Assembly (NCBI GenBank): GCA_008933805.1
Contig: WBUH01000008.1
Location: 1-64,000, forward strand
Direction: 5' to 3'
DNA from: Bacteroidota bacterium
GTDB lineage: Bacteria > Bacteroidota > Bacteroidia > UBA8524
DNA: 64,000 nucleotides
Shown: positions 54,144-63,202 of the stretch, in pieces
Layout: every line of letters begins with the position of its first letter
Numbering within the stretch: position 1 is the stretch's first letter
Notes under the pieces: model-generated
Database searches by the model: none
What the model was told of the DNA's origin: nothing
The model's input: only the letters and a program-made list of their open reading frames with translations
Made by a program: the position numbers and the translations under genes

Positions 54144-56885
54144 ATGGTTGAACATTCGTACCTCAGCAACGCCGATGTGAGCGTTATCGACGATTTGTAT
54201 AAACAATATGCCGCCAACCCCGAATCGGTGGACTTTGGTTGGAAGAAATTTTTTGAGGGGTTTGATGTAGGGCAAGGCCGCAGCAACGGCAGTTCATCAT
54301 CACAACCCGTATCAGAAGATGTGCTGAAAGAGATAAACGTACTGAACCTTATTAAAGGATACCGTACCCGCGGGCACTTGTTCACCAAAACCAACCCTGT
54401 GCGCGACCGCCGTAAGCACGCGCCTACCCTTGATATTAAAAACTTCAACCTCGACGAAAAAGACCTTGATAAGACCTTTAATGCGGGTGTTGAAATTGGC
54501 TTGGGACCTGCCAAGCTACGTGATATTATAAGCCACCTTGAGGCTACCTATTGCCAAAGCATAGGTGCGGAGTTTGTGTACATTCGTCACCCTGAAAAGG
54601 TAGAATGGTTGCAAAAGAAAATGGAAAGCGGCAAAAACCAGCCTAAACTACACATTGACGAGAAACGCCATGTGCTAGACAAGCTGAACAAAGCCGTGAT
54701 TTTTGAGAACTTTTTGCACACCAAATTTGTAGGCCAAAAACGTTTCTCGCTTGAGGGACTTGAGACCCTTATCCCTGCGTTGGATACCATTATCCAATAC
54801 GGTTCTGAAAAAGAAGCCGAAGAATTTGTGATAGGCATGGCTCACCGTGGCCGTTTGAATGTACTTGCCAACATTTTAGGCAAATCGTATAGCGATATAT
54901 TCAAAGAATTTGAAGGTAAAGCTTACGAAGAAGCGCTGTTTGAAGGCGACGTGAAATACCACTTAGGTTTTTCGAGCAACATTACTACCCGTGGCGGTAA
55001 AAATGCTCACATCAGTCTTTCGCCCAATCCATCGCACTTAGAAACAGTTAACCCCGTTGTTGAAGGTATTACCCGCGCTAAACTTGATTATAAGCACAAC
55101 AGCGACGTTGATAAAATCATCCCTATTTTGATACACGGCGATGCATCGCTATCAGGACAGGGTATAGTGTATGAAGTAGGTCAGATGGCCGGATTAGAAG
55201 CCTACAGCGTAGGTGGAACCGTACACATTGCAGCCAACAACCAAATTGGTTTTACTACTAACTACACCGACGGACGTACAAGTACTTATTGTACCGATGT
55301 GGCTAAAGTTACCCTTTGCCCAGTATTCCACGTAAACGCTGATGATGTAGAAGCAGTAGTTTACACCGTGCAATTGGCACTAGAGTTCAGGCAGAAATTT
55401 AATACCGACGTTTACATTGATTTGTTGGGCTATCGTAAATACGGCCACAACGAGGGCGACGAACCCCGTTTTACCCAACCTTTACTATACAAAGCCATTG
55501 GCAAACACGCCAATCCACGTGAGATATACGTAGAAAAACTATTGGCAGCCGGCAGCATTGAGGCCGAACTTGCCAAAGAAATGGAACAGAATTTCCGCAA
55601 GGAATTGCAGGAGAAACTGGAAATGGCTAAAGCTGAAGAGCCCACCCGTGCATTTAACTTTATTAAAAATGTATGGGATGGCTATACCAGTGTGAATGCT
55701 GAAGACGCCAAACGCAACCCCGAAACCAAAGTAGATGAAAAACTGTTTTTGGAATTGGCCGAAAAAATCACAGACATACCTGCTGATTTTAAAGCATTCC
55801 AAAAAGTAGCCAAGTTGTTTACCGATCGTAAAAACATGATTAAAAACAACAACTACGATTGGGCAATGGGTGAGTTAATGGCTTATGCTACTCTATTGAA
55901 CGAAGGCTACCCCGTGCGTATGAGCGGCCAAGACTGCGAACGCGGTACGTTTAGCCACCGTCATGCGGTAATTAAAGAAGACCCTGAATTTAGCGGTACC
56001 GACCAAGAACACGCTGAAAAAGAATATACCCCGCTTAATAATATTGGCGAAGGCAAACCCAAACTACAGATATACAACTCGTTATTGAGTGAGTATGCTG
56101 TAATGGGTTTTGAATACGGCTACTCAATGGCTACACCCAACACGTTAACCCTTTGGGAAGCTCAGTTTGGTGATTTTAGCAACGGTGCCCAAATTATCAT
56201 CGACCAATACCTAAGCAGTGCCGAGGCCAAGTGGAAAACCTACAGCGGTCTAGTATTATTGCTTCCTCACGGTTACGAAGGCCAAGGCCCTGAGCACTCT
56301 TCGGCCCGTTTGGAGCGTTACCTGCAATTGTGTGCAAACAACAATATGCAAGTAGCGTATTGCACCACCCCTGCCAACTTGTTCCACCTGTTCCGCCGCC
56401 AGATGTTGCGTAATTTCCGCACTCCGCTGGTGATAATGACTCCGAAGAGCTTGCTGCGTCACCCACAATGCGTAAGCACGTTGGAAGACTTTACCAAAGG
56501 TAGTTTTATGCCGGTGATAGATGACGCGAAAACCAATGCAGCAAACGTGAAACGTGTGTTGCTATGCAGCGGTAAAATCTATTACGAACTATTGAACCGT
56601 CGCGAGGAGTTGAAACGCGAAGATGTAGCTATTGTTCGTGTGGAGCAATTGTATCCTTTCCCCGAAAAAGAGATTGCCGAAGTACGTGCCAAATACAAAA
56701 ACGCCGAAGTGGTTTGGGTACAAGAAGAACCAAAAAACCAAGGCGCGTATTTGTTTACACTACGCTACGACGAAAACTTTGACTGGAAGGTAATTGCCCG
56801 CAAATCAAGCGCATCACCAGCTACCGGTATGGCTAAAATACACGCTAAGGAGCAAGAAGAACTGCTTACCAAAGCATTTGCCTAA
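54144..56885 (+). CDS. sucA: 2-oxoglutarate dehydrogenase E1 component
   Basis: 913 aa. Decarboxylates 2-oxoglutarate with thiamine diphosphate and passes the succinyl group to lipoyl-E2 in the TCA cycle. Visible: N-terminal E2-contact helix (YLSNADVSVIDDLYKQYA), VIGMAHRGRLNVLAN, cofactor motif HGDASLSGQGIVYE, YRKYGHNEGDEPRFTQP, HEGQGPEHSSARLER-type segment (here PHGYEGQGPEHSSARLERYL) and a C-terminal transketolase-like domain. sucB, the E2 gene, usually follows but does not here: the dispersed repeat is directly downstream. The E3 gene lpdA lies about 38 kb away. Confidence 0.96.
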   Translation: MVEHSYLSNADVSVIDDLYKQYAANPESVDFGWKKFFEGFDVGQGRSNGSSSSQPVSEDVLKEINVLNLIKGYRTRGHLFTKTNPVRDRRKHAPTLDIKNFNLDEKDLDKTFNAGVEIGLGPAKLRDIISHLEATYCQSIGAEFVYIRHPEKVEWLQKKMESGKNQPKLHIDEKRHVLDKLNKAVIFENFLHTKFVGQKRFSLEGLETLIPALDTIIQYGSEKEAEEFVIGMAHRGRLNVLANILGKSYSDIFKEFEGKAYEEALFEGDVKYHLGFSSNITTRGGKNAHISLSPNPSHLETVNPVVEGITRAKLDYKHNSDVDKIIPILIHGDASLSGQGIVYEVGQMAGLEAYSVGGTVHIAANNQIGFTTNYTDGRTSTYCTDVAKVTLCPVFHVNADDVEAVVYTVQLALEFRQKFNTDVYIDLLGYRKYGHNEGDEPRFTQPLLYKAIGKHANPREIYVEKLLAAGSIEAELAKEMEQNFRKELQEKLEMAKAEEPTRAFNFIKNVWDGYTSVNAEDAKRNPETKVDEKLFLELAEKITDIPADFKAFQKVAKLFTDRKNMIKNNNYDWAMGELMAYATLLNEGYPVRMSGQDCERGTFSHRHAVIKEDPEFSGTDQEHAEKEYTPLNNIGEGKPKLQIYNSLLSEYAVMGFEYGYSMATPNTLTLWEAQFGDFSNGAQIIIDQYLSSAEAKWKTYSGLVLLLPHGYEGQGPEHSSARLERYLQLCANNNMQVAYCTTPANLFHLFRRQMLRNFRTPLVIMTPKSLLRHPQCVSTLEDFTKGSFMPVIDDAKTNAANVKRVLLCSGKIYYELLNRREELKREDVAIVRVEQLYPFPEKEIAEVRAKYKNAEVVWVQEEPKNQGAYLFTLRYDENFDWKVIARKSSASPATGMAKIHAKEQEELLTKAFA

Positions 56886-57190
56886 TCCTAAGTCATGCTG
56901 AACTTGTTTCAGCATCGTACTCACTATTCATGATATGTACTAATGAGATCCCGAAACTAGTTCGGGATGTCGGCGATATTCCTCCTCCTGAATCCTCCTC
57001 TCAAGTAGGACATTAGGATGCAGACTTTCTTCACAATCTTTACGAATATTAATACTCGTCACAGTTCAATGTCCCCCGCAGGCGGGGGCAGGGGGTGGAA
57101 AGTATGACGAAAACAGTCATGCTGAACTTGTTTCAGCATCTTACTTACTATTCACGATATGTACTAATGAGATCCCGAAACTAGCTCGGG
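56886..57190 (+). repeat. Dispersed composite repeat, copy 2
   Basis: Same order as 6968-7290: arm (about 56894-56980), core with the CCTCCTGAATCCTCCTCT segment and CCCCCGCAGGCGGGGG hairpin, second arm (about 57117-57193). The two arms here are nearly identical over about 75 bases (CATGCTGAACTTGTTTCAGC, then ACTCACTATTCATGATATGT and onward). Begins right after the sucA stop and reaches the end of the DUF4406 gene. Confidence 0.87.
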
Positions 57191-57194
57191 ATGA

Positions 57195-57521
57195 CTATCG
57201 TATTTCACTTAGCGAATAATACACAGGCAAACCCTTTGCCAATACCAAATCGCGTTCGCGGTTAGCCCCGGGGCTTTCGGCCAGTAATAACAACGCCTCG
57301 CATTTATCAATTACCGCCAGCGATATATCCATTATCCCCTTGTAAGTATCCTCGAGGGTAGTTTTGGCAATAACGGGTAAAGCAGCATTTACTCCTATTA
57401 AAGGAATATGCCCCATTTCGAGCAAACGGGCTGCCGCCTCGTTCATACGGTCAAGATTTGCTTGTCGTTCTTCTGCTGTAGGTGCGCTGTACGGCCCTGC
57501 TACTCCTATTATCATTTCCAA
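57195..57521 (-). CDS. DUF4406-type protein (nucleoside deoxyribosyltransferase-like fold)
   Basis: 108 aa. Opens with IIGVAGPYSAP and continues with RMNEAAARLLEMGHIPLIGV, a central acidic DISLAVIDKCEALLLLAESPG and ANRERDLVLAKGLPVYYS. This is the small Rossmann-like pattern of DUF4406, related to nucleoside 2-deoxyribosyltransferases. Substrate unknown. Its stop codon touches the dispersed repeat, which may supply its transcription end. Confidence 0.7.
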   Translation of the reverse strand: MEMIIGVAGPYSAPTAEERQANLDRMNEAAARLLEMGHIPLIGVNAALPVIAKTTLEDTYKGIMDISLAVIDKCEALLLLAESPGANRERDLVLAKGLPVYYSLSEIR

Positions 57522-57821
57522 AATTTACATAAAAGACAATAAGGCAAACTAAAAAGTTTCTGCGAATACAGCTTTTCCTTTTCAAACGTTAATAGAAAGC
57601 CTTATAAAAATGCAAAAAATAATACAAAAGCACATAGGGGTATAGAGGCACTTAGTTGTACTATGAGGGTGATTGCTGATTTTTTAAAAATAATCCCAAA
57701 CAAAGCAAACACTTGATGGTTTACAAAAGTGCCTTCATCGAGAAAAATGAACAGTTGAAATAATATGTTAACCCAACCCAATGAACCAATTCATAGTTTC
57801 GCGGCGCATTCTAACAAAACT
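57522..57821. other. 300-base interval upstream of the TonB receptor gene, no gene seen
   Basis: AT-rich, containing several short direct A/T runs and the in-frame region upstream of the receptor ATG. An alternative ATG at 57765 would lie here, but its 19 residues lack signal-peptide character. It presumably holds the receptor promoter; no convincing -7/-33 pair was found. Confidence 0.45.
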
Positions 57822-60197
57822 ATGAAAAAACTATTCCTATTGTTCTTACTCTTTTGTACAGCGGCGGGACTCAAAGCCCAATCACGCTTTACCATTAGCG
57901 GAACAATTAAAGACGCCGCCAACGGCGAAGAACTAATCGGCGCTACCGTATTGGCCGATGGCACCACAAACGGTGCCGCCTCAAACGAATACGGATTCTA
58001 CTCCCTAAGCCTTGTTAAAGGAAAGTACAAACTGATTTTCAGCTACACGGGCTACACCTCAAAATCTGTTGAGATTGACCTTGATGCCAACAAAACAATT
58101 AACATTGAGTTGGCCGAAAACACTCTTCAAGTAGAAGAGGTTGTTGTAACCGGCGAAAAGGCTGACAAAAACATCAGCGAAAACAAAATGAGCGCCGTTA
58201 CACTGGATGTTAAAACCGCTAAAAAAGTTCCGTTATTGTTGGGTGAAACCGACATTATCAAAGTAGCTCAGCTATTGCCCGGCGTTCAGGCTGCCGGAGA
58301 CGGAAGCACTTTAACCATTGTTCGCGGTGGTAACATCGACCACAACCTTGTACAACTTGACGAAGCTGTGGTTTATAACCCTTCGCACGTTATCGGATTC
58401 TTTTCGGTATTTAATGGTGATGCCATAAAAGATTTTGAAATATATAAAGGAGGCACACCTGCTCAGTTTGGTGGCCGTCTTGCCAGTGTGATGGATGTAA
58501 GGATGAAAGAAGGCAACAACAAAACCTATAGCGCTTATGGCGGTATTGGTGTTTTATCTTCTCGTTTAACTATTGAAGGCCCTATAAAAAAAGACCAGCA
58601 CTCGTTTATAGTTTCGGCACGCCGCAGCTATTTCGATTTGTTTTTCCCCCTTTCAGAACAAACAAAAAACGCCAAAGCCTACTTTGGCGATTTGAATGCT
58701 AAAATGAACTTTACGCTTAGCAAAAAAGACCGTTTGTTCCTTTCTTTCTATACCGGTAAAGATGTGTTGGGTATCGGCTCGTTTTTTGGGTTCGGCTGGG
58801 GTAATAGCACGGGTACTGTGCGCTGGAACCGCATCATCAACAGTAAAATGTTTATGAACACCAGCTTTATTGCCAGTCGTTACAACTACAACCTTCAATT
58901 CAATATCTCGCCCAACCTAAACCTTGAGCGTAATAACTACATTAACGATTTGGGGTTAAAGTCGGATTTTACCTACTACATCACCCCAAAAAGTACTGTA
59001 CGTTTCGGTTTGTTCAATACCTTCCACGAGTTTAGACCGGGCGAAACAGAACCTATTACTTCAACTTCAATTATCTCGGCTGCGGCATTGCCCCGTAAAC
59101 GTGCATTTGAGCAAGCCTACTACATTAGCCACAAGACCGATGTAAACACCCGTTTAAATGTTGAATACGGTGGCCGTATCTCAGTATTCTCAAACGTAGG
59201 CGGTGGCAGGGAGTTTACCTACTCAAACGGTACTCCTACTTATGTTGACCCTGCTAACCCCGGTGTGCGCATTTCTTCAATGCTGCTGATTAGCGATACC
59301 ACTAACTATGCTGCCGGTGAATTTTATAACACGTATGCCGGTTTTGAGCCACGCCTTAATGCTGCCTACCGTTTAGATGCTACCAGCTCGGTAAAACTAT
59401 CGTACAACCGTATGTTCCAATACCTGCACTTGGTACAAAATACTACTGCAAGTACCGGACAAGAATTTTGGGTGCCCAGCAATCCTTACATAAAACCACA
59501 ACGTGCCGGCCAAGTAGCCGTGGGATATTTCCGCAACTTTATGAACAACAAGCTGGAAGCATCAGCTGAGGTGTATTATAAAGACATGAGGAATACTGTA
59601 GAGGTAATTGATAACGCCGAACTTGATTTTACTGAACCAATCGAAAGTCAATTGGTACAAGGCCGCGGACGTTCGTATGGTTTAGAGGTATTGGTACGTA
59701 AACAACAAGGCCGCCTTAACGGTTGGGTTAGTTATACCCTTAGCCGCAGCCAACGTAAAGCCGAAGGTATAAATAACGGCGACTGGTATGCCTTTAGGTT
59801 TGACAGAAGGCACTATGCAACCGTGGTAGCTACTTATGACCTTAACGACCGTCTTAGCTTTGGTGCCAACTTTGTGTATGCCAGCGGCGAAGCTGCCACT
59901 GTGCCTGTTGGTTACTATATAGTGAACGGACAAGAAGTAGAGCACTACAGCGACCGCAATAGTTTCCGCCTTGCCCCTTACCACCGTTTAGATTTATCGG
60001 TAACGCTGAACCGTAAAAAGAACCCCGATAAAAAATATAAAAACGAAAGCAACTGGGTATTCTCAATATACAACGTTTATAACCGCAAAAACTGGTTCTC
60101 GCTTTCGTTTAAAAACGATGATAACGGCCAAAGAGGCGTTTACCGCACCTATTTGTTCGGCATTATCCCATCAGTTACCTACAACTTTAAATTCTAA
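57822..60197 (+). CDS. TonB-dependent outer-membrane receptor with carboxypeptidase-like N-terminal domain
   Basis: 791 aa from ATG 57822 (MKKLFLLFLLFCTAAGLKA signal peptide). A CarboxypepD_reg-like domain (about 22-105, FTISGTIKDAANGEELIGAT), plug domain (about 120-235, PLLLGETDIIKVAQLLPGV, VRGGNIDHNLVQLDEA, GGTPAQFGGRLASVMDV) and a beta barrel ending in an aromatic residue (SVTYNFKF). The carboxypeptidase-like domain and the following DUF4249 lipoprotein gene (8-base gap) are the layout of Bacteroidota importers driven by TonB. Ligand unknown; no SusD homologue is adjacent. Confidence 0.93.
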   Translation: MKKLFLLFLLFCTAAGLKAQSRFTISGTIKDAANGEELIGATVLADGTTNGAASNEYGFYSLSLVKGKYKLIFSYTGYTSKSVEIDLDANKTINIELAENTLQVEEVVVTGEKADKNISENKMSAVTLDVKTAKKVPLLLGETDIIKVAQLLPGVQAAGDGSTLTIVRGGNIDHNLVQLDEAVVYNPSHVIGFFSVFNGDAIKDFEIYKGGTPAQFGGRLASVMDVRMKEGNNKTYSAYGGIGVLSSRLTIEGPIKKDQHSFIVSARRSYFDLFFPLSEQTKNAKAYFGDLNAKMNFTLSKKDRLFLSFYTGKDVLGIGSFFGFGWGNSTGTVRWNRIINSKMFMNTSFIASRYNYNLQFNISPNLNLERNNYINDLGLKSDFTYYITPKSTVRFGLFNTFHEFRPGETEPITSTSIISAAALPRKRAFEQAYYISHKTDVNTRLNVEYGGRISVFSNVGGGREFTYSNGTPTYVDPANPGVRISSMLLISDTTNYAAGEFYNTYAGFEPRLNAAYRLDATSSVKLSYNRMFQYLHLVQNTTASTGQEFWVPSNPYIKPQRAGQVAVGYFRNFMNNKLEASAEVYYKDMRNTVEVIDNAELDFTEPIESQLVQGRGRSYGLEVLVRKQQGRLNGWVSYTLSRSQRKAEGINNGDWYAFRFDRRHYATVVATYDLNDRLSFGANFVYASGEAATVPVGYYIVNGQEVEHYSDRNSFRLAPYHRLDLSVTLNRKKNPDKKYKNESNWVFSIYNVYNRKNWFSLSFKNDDNGQRGVYRTYLFGIIPSVTYNFKF

Positions 60198-60205
60198 ACT
60201 TAGCG

Positions 60206-61003
60206 ATGAAAAAGATTATATATACCCTTGCACTTGCTATTGTTTTTAGTGCTTGCGAAGAAAAAATAGACCTTGACTTATCATTTGCAGGCCAAAAACC
60301 TGTGGTTGAAGGCAGGGTTACTACTGAAACCGACAGTTCATACATTCAGCTGAGCTACACAGCCCCTTATAACTCAAACGGAAAACCTCCTGCCATAACA
60401 ACTGCTGTGGTTGAGGTTACAAAAGATAACGGTACTCCTGTTATTTTTAACCACACTGCAAACGGCGTTTACAAACCTGCTGCGGGTTATGTGGGCGTAA
60501 AAAACTCTACATACCATCTTAAGGTGGTAATTGACGGTAAAGAATATACTTCAACTTCTAAGCTTGAACCTATGTTTAGTGTTGATGACACCTTAGAGCA
60601 TGTGTTTAAACCCAAAGAAGGCTTTTTAGACGAAGGATACGCCATTACTTTCTGGGGAACTTATGACCAAGCCCCTGTAAAAAATTACTGGTTTAAATAC
60701 GGCAAAAACGACACTCTTGAAGAAGGCGATGTATTGTTTGATAATGCTGACATTGAACTAAACAAACGTAGTGCATTTGAGTTACCCTTCTTCCGCCCTC
60801 AAAAAGGTGATTCGGTAATGCTTTATTTCCGCTCTATAGATGTTTATGCCTACAATTATTTGTATGCACTATCCATGCTAAACAGCGGTGCACCGGGTCC
60901 GTTTCAGGCTCCTCCTGCTAACCCGCCTACAAACATTAAAGGTGGGGCATTAGGCTTCTTTTATGCTGCCGATGTAGTGCGACGCTGGAAAATTGTGAAT
61001 TAA
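60206..61003 (+). CDS. DUF4249-family lipoprotein
   Basis: 265 aa. Lipobox VFSAC with C17 (about residues 13-17). Begins with the EKIDLDL segment and has KPVVEGRVTTETDSSYIQLSYT and AVVEVTKDNG, typical of DUF4249 proteins. These are usually encoded next to TonB-dependent receptors, as here, and probably act as surface-exposed partners of the receptor. A strong terminator follows. Confidence 0.85.
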   Translation: MKKIIYTLALAIVFSACEEKIDLDLSFAGQKPVVEGRVTTETDSSYIQLSYTAPYNSNGKPPAITTAVVEVTKDNGTPVIFNHTANGVYKPAAGYVGVKNSTYHLKVVIDGKEYTSTSKLEPMFSVDDTLEHVFKPKEGFLDEGYAITFWGTYDQAPVKNYWFKYGKNDTLEEGDVLFDNADIELNKRSAFELPFFRPQKGDSVMLYFRSIDVYAYNYLYALSMLNSGAPGPFQAPPANPPTNIKGGALGFFYAADVVRRWKIVN

Positions 61004-61026
61004 CATTAACTACCAAATACTCTTTA

Positions 61027-61054
61027 AGGCAGCCTGTGAAGGCTGCCTTTTTTT
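61027..61054 (+). terminator. Rho-independent terminator after the DUF4249 gene
   Basis: AGGCAGCC (61027-61034) and GGCTGCCT (61041-61048) form a stem, followed by a run of seven T. Confidence 0.9.
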
Positions 61055-61104
61055 ATTTGTAAAACACTTTTAATCAATTAATAGGGTATTACTTAAAAAA
61101 ATAT

Positions 61105-61112
61105 TAATTTTG
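61105..61112 (+). promoter_or_regulatory. Putative -7 element TAATTTTG
   Basis: TAnnTTTG match 18 bases before the lipoprotein ATG at 61131. Confidence 0.42.
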
Positions 61113-61130
61113 GTTAAATTGTTTTGTATT

Positions 61131-61967
61131 ATGAGAACTATCAAATTCACCTTGCTGTCTGCTATTGGCACATTGGCTTTTTTAAACTCTTGCAATCTTG
61201 AAGACTTTCAAGTACCAACAACGAATAAAAACTTAGTTGCAATTTCGGGAAAGAGCAATGGCTCGGTGAGTGTTGGGCAATCAGATACTTTTACTATAGA
61301 CCTTGTTAATGATGGGACATCGGAGATAACGATCAATGATGTAGATTTTTCTCAAAATGATGAAAACGCTTTTTCATTTGAAAATGGGAAACCCACCTTC
61401 CCTGTTAAAATACAACAAAATAAAAAGTTCAGTATTAAACTACGTTTTACGCCCACAAAAAACAAAACATATACTGCTATTCTTGCCGTGACGGGCACTG
61501 ATCCTTCAGACACCAAAACTTATACACTAAAATTTACAGGACAAGCCCCCAAAGGATCGATAAAATCAGTCCCTGATATCGGCATTTTTACAGGGTGTGA
61601 TTACCCCAAAGCGATTAGAGACTTAACTGAGTTTAATGAAAACCTATACACCGACTATATTACAAATCATTTTAAACTACAAGTAGTCGACATTGATTCG
61701 TTAGAAGGTAGGATTACATTTAGAATTAAAAGGTGTGATAATACGAACTTCAAAAATTATGCTTCGTGCGCTATTTTTGAAGAGAACCCCGTGTACAGTA
61801 TAGGTTGGAATTCTCCAGTGGATATAAATTCTAACGATACTGCCTGCACTATTCAGTTTAGAACAAAATTCCATGGAAAAGACACGAAACGCTACGTTGC
61901 AACCATCCAAGAGTTTGGTTCAAATGCAAAATACTATTGTACCAAAGAAGTTACTCTCTCTTGGTAA
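61131..61967 (+). CDS. Lipoprotein with Ig-like choice-of-anchor D type domain
   Basis: 278 aa from ATG 61131 (MRTIKFTLLSAIGTLAF); the in-frame TTG at 61110 adds 7 residues. Lipobox FLNSC with C21. The N-terminal part (about 35-140) shows the repeating pattern VSVGQSDTFTIDLVNDG, NKKFSIKLRFTPTKNKTY and LKFTGQAP typical of the Ig-like 'choice-of-anchor D' or Hydin-like fold. The rest has three spaced cysteines but no recognised family. Moderately AT-rich. Confidence 0.72.
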   Translation: MRTIKFTLLSAIGTLAFLNSCNLEDFQVPTTNKNLVAISGKSNGSVSVGQSDTFTIDLVNDGTSEITINDVDFSQNDENAFSFENGKPTFPVKIQQNKKFSIKLRFTPTKNKTYTAILAVTGTDPSDTKTYTLKFTGQAPKGSIKSVPDIGIFTGCDYPKAIRDLTEFNENLYTDYITNHFKLQVVDIDSLEGRITFRIKRCDNTNFKNYASCAIFEENPVYSIGWNSPVDINSNDTACTIQFRTKFHGKDTKRYVATIQEFGSNAKYYCTKEVTLSW

Positions 61968-61983
61968 TAAATTTACTTCTAAA

Positions 61984-62010
61984 AGCAGCCTGTGAGGGCT
62001 GCTTTTTTTG
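61984..62010 (+). terminator. Rho-independent terminator after the lipoprotein gene
   Basis: AGCAGCC (61984-61990) pairs with GGCTGCT (61997-62003), followed by seven T. Confidence 0.88.
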
Positions 62011-62048
62011 TTTTATACAATCTGCTTTTAATGCCTGCTAATACATCC

Positions 62049-62056
62049 TACTTTTG
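62049..62056 (+). promoter_or_regulatory. Putative -7 element TACTTTTG of the TPR lipoprotein gene
   Basis: TAnnTTTG match followed by C, only 6 bases before the ATG at 62063, so the transcript would be nearly leaderless. Confidence 0.42.
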
Positions 62057-62062
62057 CAGTAG

Positions 62063-63202
62063 ATGAAAAAGATAGCATATAGTATTGTTATCCTTATTTT
62101 AGGAATAGGTTGCACATCAAAAAATTCAACCGTTAAAGTTACCGACCTTTTAAAAAGAGGGGATAGTTTACTGGCAGTAGGTGAACTATCTGCCGCCGTT
62201 GGGGTGTACGACTCTGTATTATTGGCCGACAACCAGAATATACACGCCTCCTTACAAAAAACATTAGCCCTTATACAAAACAGCCAATACACCAGTGCGA
62301 TACAAAGTGCCGGTGCTGCCCTGCAATTGGCCGATACTTCAACCGCCTATTATTACCGTGCCAATGCCCACCGTTTTATCGGCAACTATGCCGAGGCTAT
62401 TGCCGATTATACCATTGCTGTTAAAAAGGCTCCCGATAATTACGATTATGTACACGAAAGAGGCATTGCCCTTTTGCATATAAACTCCTTAGATAGTGCT
62501 TTGCAAGACTTTATGAAGGCCAAAAACCTTAATCCGTTAGACCCTAGAGCGTTTCTTTCCATCGGAAGTACTTATACGTTAAAAAAGGATTTTGGAGCCG
62601 CCCTTCGATACTATGAACAATCGTTAGGGTTGAAGCCCGATTACTATCAAGCCTTGCACGCTAAATGCAGGTTGCTGAAAGACATCGGCGAAATTGATTC
62701 TTGCATCGCTACCCTTTATACGGCTATTAATTACCATCAAGATTCTGCCGACTTGTATAAACTTCGTTGCGATATGTTGTTTAAGAAGCAACGATTTAAT
62801 GATGCTGTGATTGATGCAAGTGTATTAATACGTTTAATGCCCAACAAAGCGCCCTATTACAACGTGCGCGGTTATTGTAAAATACAGCAGAATAAAACAC
62901 AAGAGGCATTGGCTGATTTTAACAGTGCCTTAAAAATTGACTCAACCTATGCGTATGCATGGAGCAATAAAGGGTATTGCCATTATTTGCTAAAAGAATA
63001 CCCAACTGCTATGAGTGATATTTACCACTCACTACAATTGGATGCAAACAACAGTTTTGCATACCGCAACCTTGCCCTAGTGCAAATAGCCCAAAAACAG
63101 AAAGCAGAAGCCTGCCAAAGCATTAATTTGGGGCTAACAATGGGTTTCACGAAACAATACGGAGACGAGCTTGAAAAGCTTAAAAAACAGAATTGCCGCT
63201 AA
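62063..63202 (+). CDS. TPR-repeat lipoprotein
   Basis: 379 aa. Lipobox LGIGC with C17. Nine or ten tetratricopeptide repeats fill most of the chain (YYYRANAHRFIGNYAEAIAD, RAFLSIGSTYTLKKDFGAAL, YNVRGYCKIQQNKTQEALAD, AWSNKGYCHYLLKEYPTAMS). TPR proteins bind other proteins; the partner is unknown. The stop codon TAA (63200-63202) is followed at once by the complement of the next gene's stop, so the two genes converge with no intergenic bases. Confidence 0.87.
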   Translation: MKKIAYSIVILILGIGCTSKNSTVKVTDLLKRGDSLLAVGELSAAVGVYDSVLLADNQNIHASLQKTLALIQNSQYTSAIQSAGAALQLADTSTAYYYRANAHRFIGNYAEAIADYTIAVKKAPDNYDYVHERGIALLHINSLDSALQDFMKAKNLNPLDPRAFLSIGSTYTLKKDFGAALRYYEQSLGLKPDYYQALHAKCRLLKDIGEIDSCIATLYTAINYHQDSADLYKLRCDMLFKKQRFNDAVIDASVLIRLMPNKAPYYNVRGYCKIQQNKTQEALADFNSALKIDSTYAYAWSNKGYCHYLLKEYPTAMSDIYHSLQLDANNSFAYRNLALVQIAQKQKAEACQSINLGLTMGFTKQYGDELEKLKKQNCR

